From NCBI RefSeq assembly GCF_001434365.1, contig NZ_AZFN01000001.1:16979-80978 (forward strand): DNA of 64,000 nt, in the 5' to 3' direction. The notes below the pieces were generated by a model. The model was given only the letters and a program-made list of their open reading frames with translations. It did not search any database and was not told where the DNA came from. Numbering within the stretch: position 1 is the first letter of the stretch; every line of letters begins with the position of its first letter. Below are positions 29,657-39,340 of the stretch, in pieces. This DNA is from Limosilactobacillus gastricus DSM 16045 (GTDB lineage Bacteria > Bacillota > Bacilli > Lactobacillales > Lactobacillaceae). The position numbers and the translations under genes were made by a program.

Positions 29657-30979
29657 TCATCGCTGGCGATAATAACGCTTAACCAAATAAAAGATTGGTA
29701 GACCGACGATAACAATTCCTAGAAATAAAACCACCCCTTGAGGGTCATTTAAAATTTCGCTGACGATCACGAAGAGTCCGCCGAAGATAGAGATTAACGG
29801 AATCCATGGATAAAGCGGGGTAGAGAAGGGTCGAAAATGGTTGCGGCGACGTAAAATAAAAATCCCAAAGAAAGCTAAGGTATAGAAGCAATAAACAGTA
29901 AAGACACATAAATCGGATAAATGATCGGGATCAAAGAAAATCATCATGATGGTTGCGAGAATAATGATGAAAGTAGTTGCCACTACTGGGGATTTTCCTT
30001 TAGGGGTCAAATACGAGAGTGGCCTAGAAAAGGGAATATCTTGGCGTCGTGCCATCGCATAGACAATCCGGGGGAAAGTAAGAATTTTACCATTAATGGT
30101 CCCCATCATAGAGATGATAATTCCAGCCGAAAGTAACTTTCCACCAATCTCACCAAAAACAGTATTAGCGATATAAGCTACCGTATTTTCACCAAGTTGG
30201 TGAATTTGACTAGCAGGTAGAAAACGAAAAACCGCAATTGTGATCAAGGTATAAATGACTAAGACGATAATGATTCCCCAAATAATGGCTAAGGGAAGTA
30301 ATTTTTGGGGACGTTTAATTTCGCCCCCTAGGCTGGCAATGAGAATCCAACCGTCATAGCCAAAAAGGGTGGCCAGAACCGCAACCCCCAAATTACCGGT
30401 TGATTGGTGGATTCCTGAAATGGTCTGCCCCAGGGCATTATGATGGCCCCAAAATAGACCGACAATGATAATGACAGCTATGGGGAGCATTTTGCCAATC
30501 GTTGTGATAACGGAAAAGGCAGCTCCAACTTTATTCTCCAATAGGTTCATTAAGCCAATGGCAACGATCGTGATTACCGCCAAGGGGATGCGCCAGAAAT
30601 TACTGAGGCCAAAGAAATTAACCATCAAGATGCTCATAAAACCAGCGACCGAAGCGATAATTGCGGGTCCATAAACGATAATTTGCATCCAACCGGATAA
30701 AAAGCCAAGAATTCGTCCATAAATATTTTCAATGTAGACGTAAAGTCCACCAGTATCCGGCATCTGCGCCCCGATTTCAGCAATCGTTAAGCCGGCAGTT
30801 AGGGTGATAATTCCGCCAAAGATCCACGCTATGATAGCCATGGTTGAGGAACCAGCGCTATCTAAGACGGAACCTTGCTTGAAAAAGATTCCAGAGCCAA
30901 TAATGGTCCCCACTACGATCGACAGGGCGGAGGTTAAACCTAATGACCTTTTAAGAGTAGATTGATCTGATGTTTGCAT
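29657..30979 (-). CDS. APC-family amino acid permease
   Basis: The 440-residue protein has about twelve predicted membrane helices. The first helix carries VVGTIIGSGIFF, the substrate-binding GSGIF motif of the amino acid-polyamine-organocation superfamily. The overall pattern, including FGYDGWILIASLGGEIKRPQ, resembles the LAT/SteT serine-threonine exchanger branch. The transported amino acid is not determined. GGAGGATTTTAA precedes ATG. Confidence 0.85.
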   Translation of the reverse strand: MQTSDQSTLKRSLGLTSALSIVVGTIIGSGIFFKQGSVLDSAGSSTMAIIAWIFGGIITLTAGLTIAEIGAQMPDTGGLYVYIENIYGRILGFLSGWMQIIVYGPAIIASVAGFMSILMVNFFGLSNFWRIPLAVITIVAIGLMNLLENKVGAAFSVITTIGKMLPIAVIIIVGLFWGHHNALGQTISGIHQSTGNLGVAVLATLFGYDGWILIASLGGEIKRPQKLLPLAIIWGIIIVLVIYTLITIAVFRFLPASQIHQLGENTVAYIANTVFGEIGGKLLSAGIIISMMGTINGKILTFPRIVYAMARRQDIPFSRPLSYLTPKGKSPVVATTFIIILATIMMIFFDPDHLSDLCVFTVYCFYTLAFFGIFILRRRNHFRPFSTPLYPWIPLISIFGGLFVIVSEILNDPQGVVLFLGIVIVGLPIFYLVKRYYRQR

Positions 30980-30994
30980 TTAAAATCCTCCAAA

Positions 30995-31035
30995 TTAAAA
31001 TCCGTTAACCAAATTTAGCTGGCTAACGGATTAAT
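30995..31035 (-). terminator. Terminator of the DUF554 gene, upstream of the permease
   Basis: On the minus strand AATCCGTTAGCCA pairs with TGGTTAACGGATT, followed by TTAATTT. It separates the DUF554 gene from the permease on the same strand. Confidence 0.7.
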
Positions 31036-31074
31036 ACTGAATATATCTTAGCATTATCAGAATGCTAATACTAG

Positions 31075-31797
31075 CTAAAAACCCCAAATTGCAATATAAA
31101 TAACGACGATCAGAAGCGATGGTAAGAAGTTACCAACTTTGATCTTTAAATTAAACATGATGTTGAGACCAATACAGGTGATGAGCATTGAGCCAACTAA
31201 AGAGATTCCGCTGATCATGGTGCTAGTTAGTAAGGGGCGAATGAGGACGGCAAGATAGGTAATGGCCTCCTGATAGATGAAGAGGGGGACAGCACAAAAG
31301 ATGGGTCCGACCCCAAAACCAGCGGCCATAATTGCTATAAAAACGCCGTCAATCACTGCTTTAGCGATTAAAGTGGTGTAATCGTGGTTGATACCGTCTT
31401 GGAAAGCGCCAAGAATTCCCATGGCCCCAACGCAAGTTGTTAAAGTAGCCGTGATGAAACCTTCGATAAACTTAGAATCACCTTCGTTATGGCTGATTTT
31501 TTGTAGCCAGTGCCCCAATTTTTCAAACCCAGTTTCGATCTTTAGAGCTTCGCCGATAGCAGCGCCAAGGGCTAAGGAAATGGTTACCATAATACTACCC
31601 TGGGTAACTAGTTGATGCTGGTTGATTTTTAACATATAGGCGAGGCTCCCTGAAATGCCAATAAAGATCACGGCTAAACCAATCGCTTGTAAAACGGTTT
31701 GTTGGATTCGTGGAATTAATAAGCGTTGGAAAAGATAGCCTAGTAGGCCACCAGCAATAATGGCTCCAGCATTAATTAGGGTTCCAAGTCCACTCAT
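31075..31797 (-). CDS. DUF554 family membrane protein
   Basis: The 240-residue protein has about seven hydrophobic segments and Gly-rich turns (GTLINAGAIIAGGLLGYLF, FITATLTTCVGAMGILGAFQDG) characteristic of DUF554, a conserved putative transporter family without an established substrate. AAGGAGC precedes ATG. It is transcribed divergently from the ribosomal protein operon. Confidence 0.82.
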   Translation of the reverse strand: MSGLGTLINAGAIIAGGLLGYLFQRLLIPRIQQTVLQAIGLAVIFIGISGSLAYMLKINQHQLVTQGSIMVTISLALGAAIGEALKIETGFEKLGHWLQKISHNEGDSKFIEGFITATLTTCVGAMGILGAFQDGINHDYTTLIAKAVIDGVFIAIMAAGFGVGPIFCAVPLFIYQEAITYLAVLIRPLLTSTMISGISLVGSMLITCIGLNIMFNLKIKVGNFLPSLLIVVIYIAIWGF

Positions 31798-31876
31798 AGA
31801 TTTGCTCCTTAACAGTAATTGGATTCATTTTAACAAAATGAAAATTGCTTAGCCAAGCTTTTTGGGGATAAAAATC

Positions 31877-31905
31877 TTGGCATCCCTGAAAAAATTTGGT
31901 AAACT
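31877..31905 (+). promoter_or_regulatory. Promoter of the rplJ-rplL operon
   Basis: TTGGCA (31877-31882) and TAAACT (31900-31905) are 17 bases apart, just upstream of the L10 leader; TATAAA at 31905 is an alternative -10. Confidence 0.65.
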
Positions 31906-31917
31906 ATAAAAGTTGAT

Positions 31918-32025
31918 TAAATATGACTCGACCTAAGACTCAGGTGGCTTTGCCTTAATTTTACCTGCCGAGGAAGAAACGAACCGTTCTTCTCTATGTC
32001 TTTCAGTCATAGGGGTTTTTTAATA
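31918..32025 (+). ncRNA. Ribosomal protein L10 leader
   Basis: The untranslated region contains the conserved L10-leader elements: CTCAGGTGG, the TTTTACCTGCCGAGGAAG segment, and a final hairpin CTATG/CATAG followed by GGGGTTTTTT. In Firmicutes excess L10(L12)4 binds this RNA and promotes the terminator, reducing rplJ-rplL expression. Recognition is from pattern, position and the closing terminator. Confidence 0.85.
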
Positions 32026-32060
32026 ATCCGATCAAATAAATAATAGGGAGGTGAAATCAA

Positions 32061-32564
32061 ATGAGTGAAGCAACTATCGCTAAGAAAGCCGCTGCAGTTG
32101 AAGCGGCTAAGGAAATGTTAACTAATGCGGAAACAGCATTAGTTGTTGATTACCGTGGTTTAACAGTTGAAGAAGTGACTACTTTACGGAAGACATTGCG
32201 TGAATCAGGTGTTAAGATGCAAGTTATCAAGAACAAGATCTTGCAACGGGCCGTTGAAGGCACTGATTACGAAGGTTTAAACGATGTCTTTGTTGGACCT
32301 ACGGCAATCGTTTCTTCAGATGAAGATGCGATTGCACCTGCTAAGATCTTGAAGAAGTTTGCCGATGAACATGAAGCTCTTGAAGTTAAGGGTGGGTTCA
32401 TTGAAAAGTCCATCAAGACTCTTGACGAAATCAACGAATACGCTACGATGCCAGGTCGGGAAGACTTGCTTTCAATGCTTGCTTCTGCTTTGTCAGACCC
32501 AATGCGCAAGATCGCTCGGGCCGTCAAGGCTGTGGCCGACAAGGCCGAAGAAGAAGCTGCATAA
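32061..32564 (+). CDS. rplJ: 50S ribosomal protein L10
   Basis: The 167-residue protein begins with the rRNA-binding L10 domain ([28 protein letters not shown]) and ends in the long helix that binds L7/L12 dimers ([17 protein letters not shown]). It forms the base of the ribosomal stalk. GGGAGGTGA precedes ATG. Synthesis is expected to be feedback-controlled through the upstream leader. Confidence 0.98.
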   Translation: MSEATIAKKAAAVEAAKEMLTNAETALVVDYRGLTVEEVTTLRKTLRESGVKMQVIKNKILQRAVEGTDYEGLNDVFVGPTAIVSSDEDAIAPAKILKKFADEHEALEVKGGFIEKSIKTLDEINEYATMPGREDLLSMLASALSDPMRKIARAVKAVADKAEEEAA

Positions 32565-32626
32565 GCGAATCGTTTACCAATTCAATTTTACAAATAGCTA
32601 TATAACAAATATTGGAGGAATCTAAC

Positions 32627-32992
32627 ATGGCTTTTGATAAGGATGCTATCATCGCTTCATTAAAGGAAGCATCAATCTCAGATCTTAACGATCTTGTTAA
32701 GGCAATTGAAGAGGAATTTGACGTTTCAGCTGCTGCTCCAGTTGCAGTTGCTGGTGCTGCTGGTGGTGAAGCTGCTGCTAAGGACAGCTTCACGGTTGAA
32801 TTAACTGAAGCAGGTGCTGCTAAGGTTAAGGTTATCAAGGTTGTTAAGGACATTACTGGTCTTGGCCTTAAGGATGCAAAGGCAATCGTTGATGGTGCCC
32901 CTGCAGCTGTTAAGGAAGACGTTAAGGAAGACGAAGCTAACGACATCAAGGCTAAGCTTGAAGAAGTTGGTGCTACTGTTACCCTTAAGTAG
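32627..32992 (+). CDS. rplL: 50S ribosomal protein L7/L12
   Basis: The 121-residue acidic stalk protein has the N-terminal dimerisation domain, an Ala-rich hinge (about 35-50) and the C-terminal domain with the [13 protein letters not shown] factor-binding region. Start ATG 32627 follows GGAGG; an in-frame ATG at 32612 lies before the ribosome-binding site. It is cotranscribed with rplJ. Confidence 0.98.
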   Translation: MAFDKDAIIASLKEASISDLNDLVKAIEEEFDVSAAAPVAVAGAAGGEAAAKDSFTVELTEAGAAKVKVIKVVKDITGLGLKDAKAIVDGAPAAVKEDVKEDEANDIKAKLEEVGATVTLK

Positions 32993-33008
32993 TCACGATC
33001 ATATTACC

Positions 33009-33036
33009 AAAAGCCATCATTTGATGGCTTTTTATT
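33009..33036 (+). terminator. Terminator after rplL
   Basis: AAAGCCATCA pairs with TGATGGCTTT, followed by TTATTTT. Confidence 0.85.
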
Positions 33037-33049
33037 TTGCACAAAATTA

Positions 33050-33088
33050 GGCGGGTGAAGCAATGTAGTCTTCACCCGCCTATTTTTT
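33050..33088. terminator. Second hairpin between rplL and the convergent GH13 gene
   Basis: GGCGGGTGAAG (33050-33060) pairs perfectly with CTTCACCCGCC (33070-33080), followed by TATTTTTT on the plus strand. Confidence 0.85.
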
Positions 33089-34874
33089 AAAGCTTTATAA
33101 ATTGACTTTGTTTTCCGGCGACTTGTTTTTCTTTTAAAAAGTGGCCTAATTGGTCGCAAATGGTTGCTGGGAGATGGAGATGGGTTAATTGATGGGGATT
33201 AACCGTCCATGGACATTTAGATGGGTTAATCAATAGTAAAACAGCCTGGTGATCTTGATAGCGGACGATCATTAGATGACCTTGCTCGTCATAAGCTAGA
33301 CCAATCTCACCGGTGACCAAAAGGTCTTCTTGACGGCGGCGTTTGATCCAGTTTTTAACGGTTGCTTGTATTGTCTGATTAATCTGATCCCAAGGGAAAA
33401 ATCGTCGATTGTCAGGATCTTTTGCTCCCACTAGACCGGCTTCATCACCGTAATAAAGGCAAGGTACGCCTGGTAACATGAAGAGCATGGCAAAAGCGAT
33501 TTGAACTAATTGTTCGTCATTATTCAGCGCTGTTTTAATGCGAATGGTATCGTGAGTCCCAATGTTATTCAGGCAATTTTGCATGAAATCACGTGGGTAA
33601 TTTTCGATCAAACCCAGGTACTCGGTAACGGTCTTAGTGACATCAATTTGGCGAAGGTAATTAGTGATAAAATTCCGGACTGGATAATTCATGGTTCCAG
33701 ATAAGTTATCGCCGTTTGGATAAGTTCGGAGCTCATTACCTACATATTTATTAGAGGCATCCTCCCAAACCTCACCAATTAGAACTTGATTACCTTCAAT
33801 CCTTTCTCGGTTTCGTAATTGCCGCAAAAAGTCCATTGGTAATTCATCCGCAACGTCTAGTCGCCAACCATCTACTCCCAATTGATCCCATTTGTGTAAA
33901 ACCCCTTGATTACCATAAATGAAATCTTGATAGCTCGGGTCCGCCTTGTTAACTTCAGGAAGATTGCTGACCCCCCACCAGGAAGCATATTTATCTGGAT
34001 AATGCGTGAATTTAAACCAAGAATAATAGGGACTGTGTTGGTTTTGACTAGCACCAGTATTCGGCCCATAGAGTTGGTGAGCGTTGAAATAAATGCTATC
34101 TTCCCCCACGTGGTTAAAGACACCATCAAGAATCAAGTGAATTCCATTTTGATGAAGGCTGGTCACCAAATTCTTAAATTCATCTTCACTCCCTAACATC
34201 GGGTCGATGGTGAAAAAGTCGTTGGTGTCATAACGATGATTGCTGGTAGCGGCAAAAATCGGGTTTAGATAAAGAATGGTCACGCCCAGTGATTTTAGAT
34301 AGGGGATCTTAGCCTGGATGCCGGCTATGTTACCGCCGTAAAAGTCCCAACGAACAATTTCGCCATCACTATTTTTAATGTAGTAGGGTTGGTCCTGCTC
34401 GGTTGCATATAAGAAACTGTTTGGTTTACGCCCTGTAATTTCTTTATGCGGATGCCCATTAAAGAAACGGTCGGGGAAAATCTGATAGGCTACGCCGTGG
34501 CAATACCAATCAGGAGTTGGATTTTCAAACTGGTAGCAAGTCAATTGGAATTTTTGTAGTTGGGCATAGTCATCCGTGAGCGTTATTTGCCCTAAGTCAT
34601 TACGCCCGGCCCAAATCGTTTTTTCCTGATGATGGATCTCGAAGTAATAATAATACAGACCGGGTTTGATTAATGCTAACTGGTATTCCCAGGTTGATCC
34701 GTCATGTTGTTGCATGGGATTAGCCACCTCTTGGTCGCCAACTCGAGCTAGTTGCAGATAAACCTGGACATTAGGATCATCAACGATAATTCGCCAGGTA
34801 ATCGTTTGATTTATTTTAACGGCCCCAAAGGGTCGCTTAAAATTTTCGTCCCAAGAATTATAATAAGCTTTCAT
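33087..34874 (-). CDS. GH13 alpha-glucosidase / neopullulanase-like enzyme
   Basis: The 595-residue enzyme has an N-terminal beta-sandwich (about 1-110, CBM34-like) followed by the GH13 TIM barrel. The catalytic residues are visible: nucleophile Asp in GWRLDVADE (about 339), acid Glu in LIGEVWED (about 367) and the transition-state Asp in GTHDT (about 441). Enzymes of this layout act on maltodextrins, pullulan or cyclodextrins. There is no signal peptide, so it works inside the cell. It is transcribed away from the glycogen operon, with the shared upstream region holding two operator-like repeats. Confidence 0.87.
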   Translation of the reverse strand: MKAYYNSWDENFKRPFGAVKINQTITWRIIVDDPNVQVYLQLARVGDQEVANPMQQHDGSTWEYQLALIKPGLYYYYFEIHHQEKTIWAGRNDLGQITLTDDYAQLQKFQLTCYQFENPTPDWYCHGVAYQIFPDRFFNGHPHKEITGRKPNSFLYATEQDQPYYIKNSDGEIVRWDFYGGNIAGIQAKIPYLKSLGVTILYLNPIFAATSNHRYDTNDFFTIDPMLGSEDEFKNLVTSLHQNGIHLILDGVFNHVGEDSIYFNAHQLYGPNTGASQNQHSPYYSWFKFTHYPDKYASWWGVSNLPEVNKADPSYQDFIYGNQGVLHKWDQLGVDGWRLDVADELPMDFLRQLRNRERIEGNQVLIGEVWEDASNKYVGNELRTYPNGDNLSGTMNYPVRNFITNYLRQIDVTKTVTEYLGLIENYPRDFMQNCLNNIGTHDTIRIKTALNNDEQLVQIAFAMLFMLPGVPCLYYGDEAGLVGAKDPDNRRFFPWDQINQTIQATVKNWIKRRRQEDLLVTGEIGLAYDEQGHLMIVRYQDHQAVLLLINPSKCPWTVNPHQLTHLHLPATICDQLGHFLKEKQVAGKQSQFIKL

Positions 34875-34962
34875 GTGTGATTCTCGTCTCTCTTTTGATT
34901 TGAAAGATAATACTGCTAGTAATCGGATTTTTTACCAGCTTTGTCTTAAATTCTAAAATAGT

Positions 34963-34992
34963 TTGGGCTTTTCGACTTAATTATTATATAAT
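34963..34992 (+). promoter_or_regulatory. Promoter candidate of the glycogen operon
   Basis: TTGGGC (34963-34968) and TATAAT (34987-34992) are 18 bases apart. The operator-like repeats lie downstream, where a bound repressor would block transcription. Confidence 0.5.
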
Positions 34993-35018
34993 ATAAGTAG
35001 AAAATAACAAACTTCTCA

Positions 35019-35086
35019 GGAAACGGTTCCAAATCCGTTATATTAAGGATAACAGATATTCTTGAATAACGCTTGAAACGGTTACA
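35019..35086. promoter_or_regulatory. Two LacI/CcpA-type operators before the glycogen operon
   Basis: GGAAACGGTTCC (35019-35030) and TGAAACGGTTACA (35074-35086) share GAAACGGTT, exactly 55 bases apart. The central CG and near-palindromic form fit LacI-family operators. They resemble cre sites but are one base short of the usual 14-base cre, so a maltose-type LacI regulator is as likely as CcpA. The region upstream of glgB is otherwise AT-rich and without genes. Confidence 0.55.
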
Positions 35087-35145
35087 ATAAGTTATTTAAT
35101 TAATTTTATATAATATTTTAGCAAAGAATAGGTGGTGGGGATCTG

Positions 35146-37044
35146 ATGGAGGAATTCAAAAAACGATTAACATATTTTGCTAAGGGCGAGGAGTACCACT
35201 TACAAGATTTTATGGGGTGTCATCGGACCGATGATGGCTTTGTATTTCGTGTCTGGGCACCGCATGCTAAGCAAGTCTGGGTTGTTGGTGACTTTAATGA
35301 TTGGCAAAAGACGCACCCCATGGTCATGGATGATTACGGAATTTGGTCGATTACAATCAACCGGGCACAAACCGGGCAATTATATAAGTTTTTAGTGCAA
35401 GAGCCCAATGGCAAGGAAGTTATGAAAATTGACCCTATGGCCCTACGCTATGAAGCGCGACCAGGGACGGCGGCAATGGTAACAGAAATGCCAACCAGGA
35501 AGTGGCATGATGGACTTTGGAAGGGACGGAACAAACGATCGAATAACTTCTCACGTCCTATGAATATTTACGAAGTCCATCCGGCTTCTTGGAAACAACA
35601 TGCCGACGGTTCGCTATATCAATTTAAAGATTTGACCGCCGAATTAATTCCCTATGTTAAAGAGCAAGGCTTTAATTACATTGAATTCATGCCCTTAACG
35701 GAGCACCCGCTGGATGCTTCGTGGGGGTATCAAGTGACAGGATACTTTGCCTTGGCGCATGCTTATGGTGAGATGGCGGACTTCCAAGAATTTGTGGATA
35801 CTTGTCATCAAGCTAATATTGGGGTCTTAATCGATTGGGTACCAGGACACTTTTGCATCAATGCCGATGCCCTAGCCTATTATGACGGGACCCCGACTTA
35901 TGAATATCAGGAAAAATGGCGCGCGGAGAATCGTGGTTGGGGTGCCTTGAATTTTGACTTAGGGAAGCCCGAAGTAGTGTCCTTCTTACTATCAAGTGCA
36001 CTGTTTTGGATTGAAAACTATCACGTGGATGGGTTACGGGTCGATGCGGTTTCCAACATGCTCTATCGCGATTACGATCGGGGACCAGGCGAATGGGAAC
36101 CAGATCAATATGGTGGTAATCGGAATCTTGAAGGGATTGCCTTTTTACATACTTTAAATCGAACGATTAAATGGATGCATCCTGAAGTATTAATGATTGC
36201 TGAAGAAAGCTCGTCTCAAGTGAAAATTACGGGGCGTATTGAAGATGGTGGCCTGGGCTTTGATTATAAATGGAATATGGGATGGATGAATGATCAACTG
36301 GACTTTTACAGGATGGATCCCTATTTCCGGAAAGATAATTTTAATCAAGCAACCTTCTCTTTCATGTATCGGATGAGTGAGAATTTTATCCTGCCATTAT
36401 CACATGATGAAGTTGTGCACGGAAAACGAAGCCTAATGAATAAGATGTGGGGCGATCGGCGACAGCAGTTCGATCAACTACGATTATTATTAACCATGCA
36501 AATGACTTATCCAGGGAAAAAATTACTATTCATGGGTGGCGAGTATGGTCAGTATTTGGAATGGCGTTTCAATGAAGGTTTAGAGTGGAGTAATCAAACA
36601 GATCCGCTGAATGATCAAATGCTAGCTTTTGATCGGTCCCTAAATCATTTTTATCTTCAAGAACGGGCCCTGTGGGAGTTAGAACAAGAAGAAGCTAGTT
36701 TAGTAGTGATCGACGCAGATAACCGTGATGAGTCGGTCTTATCGTTTATTCGACAGGGAAAGACTCGCCATGATTTTGTGGTAGTGATCTTGAATTTTAC
36801 TCCGGTGGAACGTGATCATTTCACAATCGGCGTCCCATATGCTGGGATTTATCATGAAGTCTTTAATTCGGCTTTAAAAACATATGGCGGGACTTGGGAA
36901 ACTGATAATCCAGAAAGCCAGACCGTTGCACGACCATTTAAACAATTTGATTATCAACTGGAAACGAATGTACCAGCTTTTGGAGCGTTAATCTTAAAAC
37001 CTACTAAAGTGACGATTAAACCACATCGGCATAAGAAGAAATAA
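35146..37044 (+). CDS. glgB: 1,4-alpha-glucan branching enzyme
   Basis: GlgB introduces alpha-1,6 branches into glycogen. The 632-residue protein has an N-terminal CBM48 domain (about 25-115; FRVWAPHAKQVWVVGDFNDW) and a GH13 catalytic domain with DGLRVDAVSNM (nucleophile, about 300), MIAEESS (acid) and LPLSHDEVVHGK (about 418). Length is typical. GGTGGGGAT precedes ATG. It is the first gene of the operon glgB-C-D-A-P-amylase. Confidence 0.97.
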   Translation: MEEFKKRLTYFAKGEEYHLQDFMGCHRTDDGFVFRVWAPHAKQVWVVGDFNDWQKTHPMVMDDYGIWSITINRAQTGQLYKFLVQEPNGKEVMKIDPMALRYEARPGTAAMVTEMPTRKWHDGLWKGRNKRSNNFSRPMNIYEVHPASWKQHADGSLYQFKDLTAELIPYVKEQGFNYIEFMPLTEHPLDASWGYQVTGYFALAHAYGEMADFQEFVDTCHQANIGVLIDWVPGHFCINADALAYYDGTPTYEYQEKWRAENRGWGALNFDLGKPEVVSFLLSSALFWIENYHVDGLRVDAVSNMLYRDYDRGPGEWEPDQYGGNRNLEGIAFLHTLNRTIKWMHPEVLMIAEESSSQVKITGRIEDGGLGFDYKWNMGWMNDQLDFYRMDPYFRKDNFNQATFSFMYRMSENFILPLSHDEVVHGKRSLMNKMWGDRRQQFDQLRLLLTMQMTYPGKKLLFMGGEYGQYLEWRFNEGLEWSNQTDPLNDQMLAFDRSLNHFYLQERALWELEQEEASLVVIDADNRDESVLSFIRQGKTRHDFVVVILNFTPVERDHFTIGVPYAGIYHEVFNSALKTYGGTWETDNPESQTVARPFKQFDYQLETNVPAFGALILKPTKVTIKPHRHKKK

Positions 37045-37055
37045 AGGAGGATTAG

Positions 37056-38204
37056 ATGATGGCATCAGACGTTTTAGCAATGATTCTAGCCGGCGGGAAA
37101 GGTACGCGACTGGGTAGCTTAACCCAAAACCAAGCCAAACCCGGGGTGCCGTTTGGAGGACGGTATCGCATTATTGACTTTACCATTAGTAATTGTGTGA
37201 ACTCTGGCATTGACAATATTGGCGTGATTACTCAATATATTCCGCTGAAACTAAATAGTCACATTGGTAACGGGTTCAGTTGGGGACTTGATGGACTGGA
37301 TTCAAGTATTAATATTCTTCAACCATATACCGACAATCGCGGCAGTCGGTGGTTCGAAGGAACGGCCCATTCCATCTATCAAAATATCGATTTTATTGAT
37401 CGGCAAGGAGCGAAATACCTTTTGATTTTGTCGGGCGATCATATTTACAAGATGGATTATGATGAAATGATTCAGCAACATATTGATAATAATGCTACTT
37501 TAACGGTTGCCGTGATGGATGTACCAATGGAAGATGCCTCACGTTATGGGATCATGAATACTGACGTAAGTAACCGGATTATTGATTTTGAAGAAAAGCC
37601 TGCGCAACCAAAAAGTAATCATGCTTCCATGGGGATTTATATTTTTGATTGGCAGCGACTTCGTGATGCCTTAACGACGGCTTTTTCAACCGATAATCAA
37701 ATGCTTGATTTCGGGAAAAACGTGATTCCCTTCTATCTACAAAGTGATGAACGAGTTTTTGCATACCAATTCAGCGGTTACTGGCGTGATGTAGGGACAA
37801 TCGACTCCCTTTGGAATGCCAATATGGAGCTACTTGATCCCAATAACGAATTGAACTTATACGATCGTTCATGGCGGATTTATTCCAAGGATACCATCGC
37901 GGCTCCCCAATTAATTACAGGGAATGCGACAGTGAAGGATTCGATGGTCGTTGATGGCTGTTATGTAGATGGAGAAGTTGAGCATAGTATTCTATCAGTG
38001 AACGCCAATGTGAAAAAGGGCGCCAAAATCACGGATTCGGTTATTATGCCAGGAGCAATCATTGGTGAAGGAGCGGTTATTAATCATGCCATTATTGGGG
38101 AAAATGCTGAAATTGGTCGCAATAAGGTGATTGATGGGCAAGAAGAGGTTGCGGTAATTGGAAATAATGAACGAGTGGGGGTCATTCCAAATGAAAACGA
38201 ATAG
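37056..38204 (+). CDS. glgC: Glucose-1-phosphate adenylyltransferase, catalytic subunit
   Basis: The 382-residue protein makes ADP-glucose, the glycogen precursor. The pyrophosphorylase motif [14 protein letters not shown], the GTAHSIYQN region and the glucose-1-phosphate-binding VDFEEKP-type motif ([12 protein letters not shown]) are present, followed by a C-terminal left-handed beta-helix. GGAGG precedes the tandem ATG ATG at 37056. The gene overlaps glgD by 14 bases, so the two subunits are probably made in step. Confidence 0.97.
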   Translation: MMASDVLAMILAGGKGTRLGSLTQNQAKPGVPFGGRYRIIDFTISNCVNSGIDNIGVITQYIPLKLNSHIGNGFSWGLDGLDSSINILQPYTDNRGSRWFEGTAHSIYQNIDFIDRQGAKYLLILSGDHIYKMDYDEMIQQHIDNNATLTVAVMDVPMEDASRYGIMNTDVSNRIIDFEEKPAQPKSNHASMGIYIFDWQRLRDALTTAFSTDNQMLDFGKNVIPFYLQSDERVFAYQFSGYWRDVGTIDSLWNANMELLDPNNELNLYDRSWRIYSKDTIAAPQLITGNATVKDSMVVDGCYVDGEVEHSILSVNANVKKGAKITDSVIMPGAIIGEGAVINHAIIGENAEIGRNKVIDGQEEVAVIGNNERVGVIPNENE

Positions 38205-39336
38205 TATGTGCGCCGTTTTTGATAATGTGTATGAATACAACGAACTACAACCAATCACAAGTTTCCGTTCCTTATCTACCCTTTATTTCGCTGGTAAATA
38301 TCGATTGATGGATTTCCCATTAAGTAGTATTGTAAACGCAAATATCCGCGAGATTTTTATGATGGTGAACCAAGATAAGATTCAATCATATCTTGACCAC
38401 CTTGGTGGTGGTAAGGAGTGGGGATTAGATACGATTGGGAGCTATCTGGAAATCAATTTTGCCCAAGAAATGCTCCGGAAGAAGTATGAAGGGGTGCGGT
38501 ATTTTGATCGGATTATTAACTTTATTCGAAATTATGGTTCAGCCTATGTAGTTTATATCGGGAATAAAATGTTAGCTAATGTTGACCTCAAAGCAATCTT
38601 AAAGTTTCACCAGGTTTCTGGAAATAAGGTTACGGGCGTGTTCAAACAGGTTGATCGTTGGCAAATCGCTCCAGATGATCAACTCTTCTTATTTGATGAA
38701 GAAAATAAGGTTGTCGGAAATCATCGAATTCACGAAATGAGTGAACAAGAACAATATAACTTATCTATGAATGTTTATATTGCGGATGCGGATTGGTTTG
38801 TGGATGTTTTAGATCGCGCCCAGATGAGTGGGATTGTACCTGACGCGACGGAAGGGTTAGCCCGGTTAATGACGCATGAACATAGTAGTGCTTATGAATA
38901 TACCGGTTATATGCAAAACATCCATGATGTTATGTCATACTTTAAAGCTAATATGGATATGCTGGAAAAGACCCATTATGATTCTTTGTTGAATGGGAGT
39001 CAAAAAGTCATTACCCGAATCAAGAATGAGGTTGGAAATTTTTACACCAAGACTTCGCAAGTCAGCCAATCACTAGTTTCCACTGGTTGTAAGGTGGCAG
39101 GGCATTTAGATCATGTCGTGGTCTCGCGTCGGGTAAAAATAGAAGAAGACACCCAAATCGATCATTCGATTGTCATTTCGAATGCGGTGATCAAACGGGG
39201 CGCCCAGGTTTCTTATGCCATTATTGACAAAAATGTTGTGGTGGAACCAGGTATAGTGATTAAGGGGAGTCCTGAACGGCCAGTGGTTATTCGTAAGAAT
39301 CAAGTGGTGAACCAAGATGTAATTGAAGGGAGCTAA
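38191..39336 (+). CDS. glgD: Glucose-1-phosphate adenylyltransferase, regulatory subunit GlgD
   Basis: The 381-residue protein is a GlgC paralogue. The N-terminal catalytic loop is lost: where GlgC reads GGKGTRL, GlgD reads [13 protein letters not shown]. The later core ([16 protein letters not shown]) and beta-helix domain remain. In Firmicutes GlgD forms a heterotetramer with GlgC and raises its activity. ATG 38191 lies inside the end of glgC, preceded by GTGGGGGT; an upstream ATG at 38158 would add eleven residues unlike the family. The reading frame ends just before glgA. Confidence 0.95.
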   Translation: MKTNSMCAVFDNVYEYNELQPITSFRSLSTLYFAGKYRLMDFPLSSIVNANIREIFMMVNQDKIQSYLDHLGGGKEWGLDTIGSYLEINFAQEMLRKKYEGVRYFDRIINFIRNYGSAYVVYIGNKMLANVDLKAILKFHQVSGNKVTGVFKQVDRWQIAPDDQLFLFDEENKVVGNHRIHEMSEQEQYNLSMNVYIADADWFVDVLDRAQMSGIVPDATEGLARLMTHEHSSAYEYTGYMQNIHDVMSYFKANMDMLEKTHYDSLLNGSQKVITRIKNEVGNFYTKTSQVSQSLVSTGCKVAGHLDHVVVSRRVKIEEDTQIDHSIVISNAVIKRGAQVSYAIIDKNVVVEPGIVIKGSPERPVVIRKNQVVNQDVIEGS

Positions 39337-39340
39337 AAAC

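Noticed and set aside
32524-32949. 141-codon open frame on the minus strand across rplJ-rplL
   Set aside because: Antisense to highly biased ribosomal protein genes; Ala/Ser-rich shadow sequence without family features.
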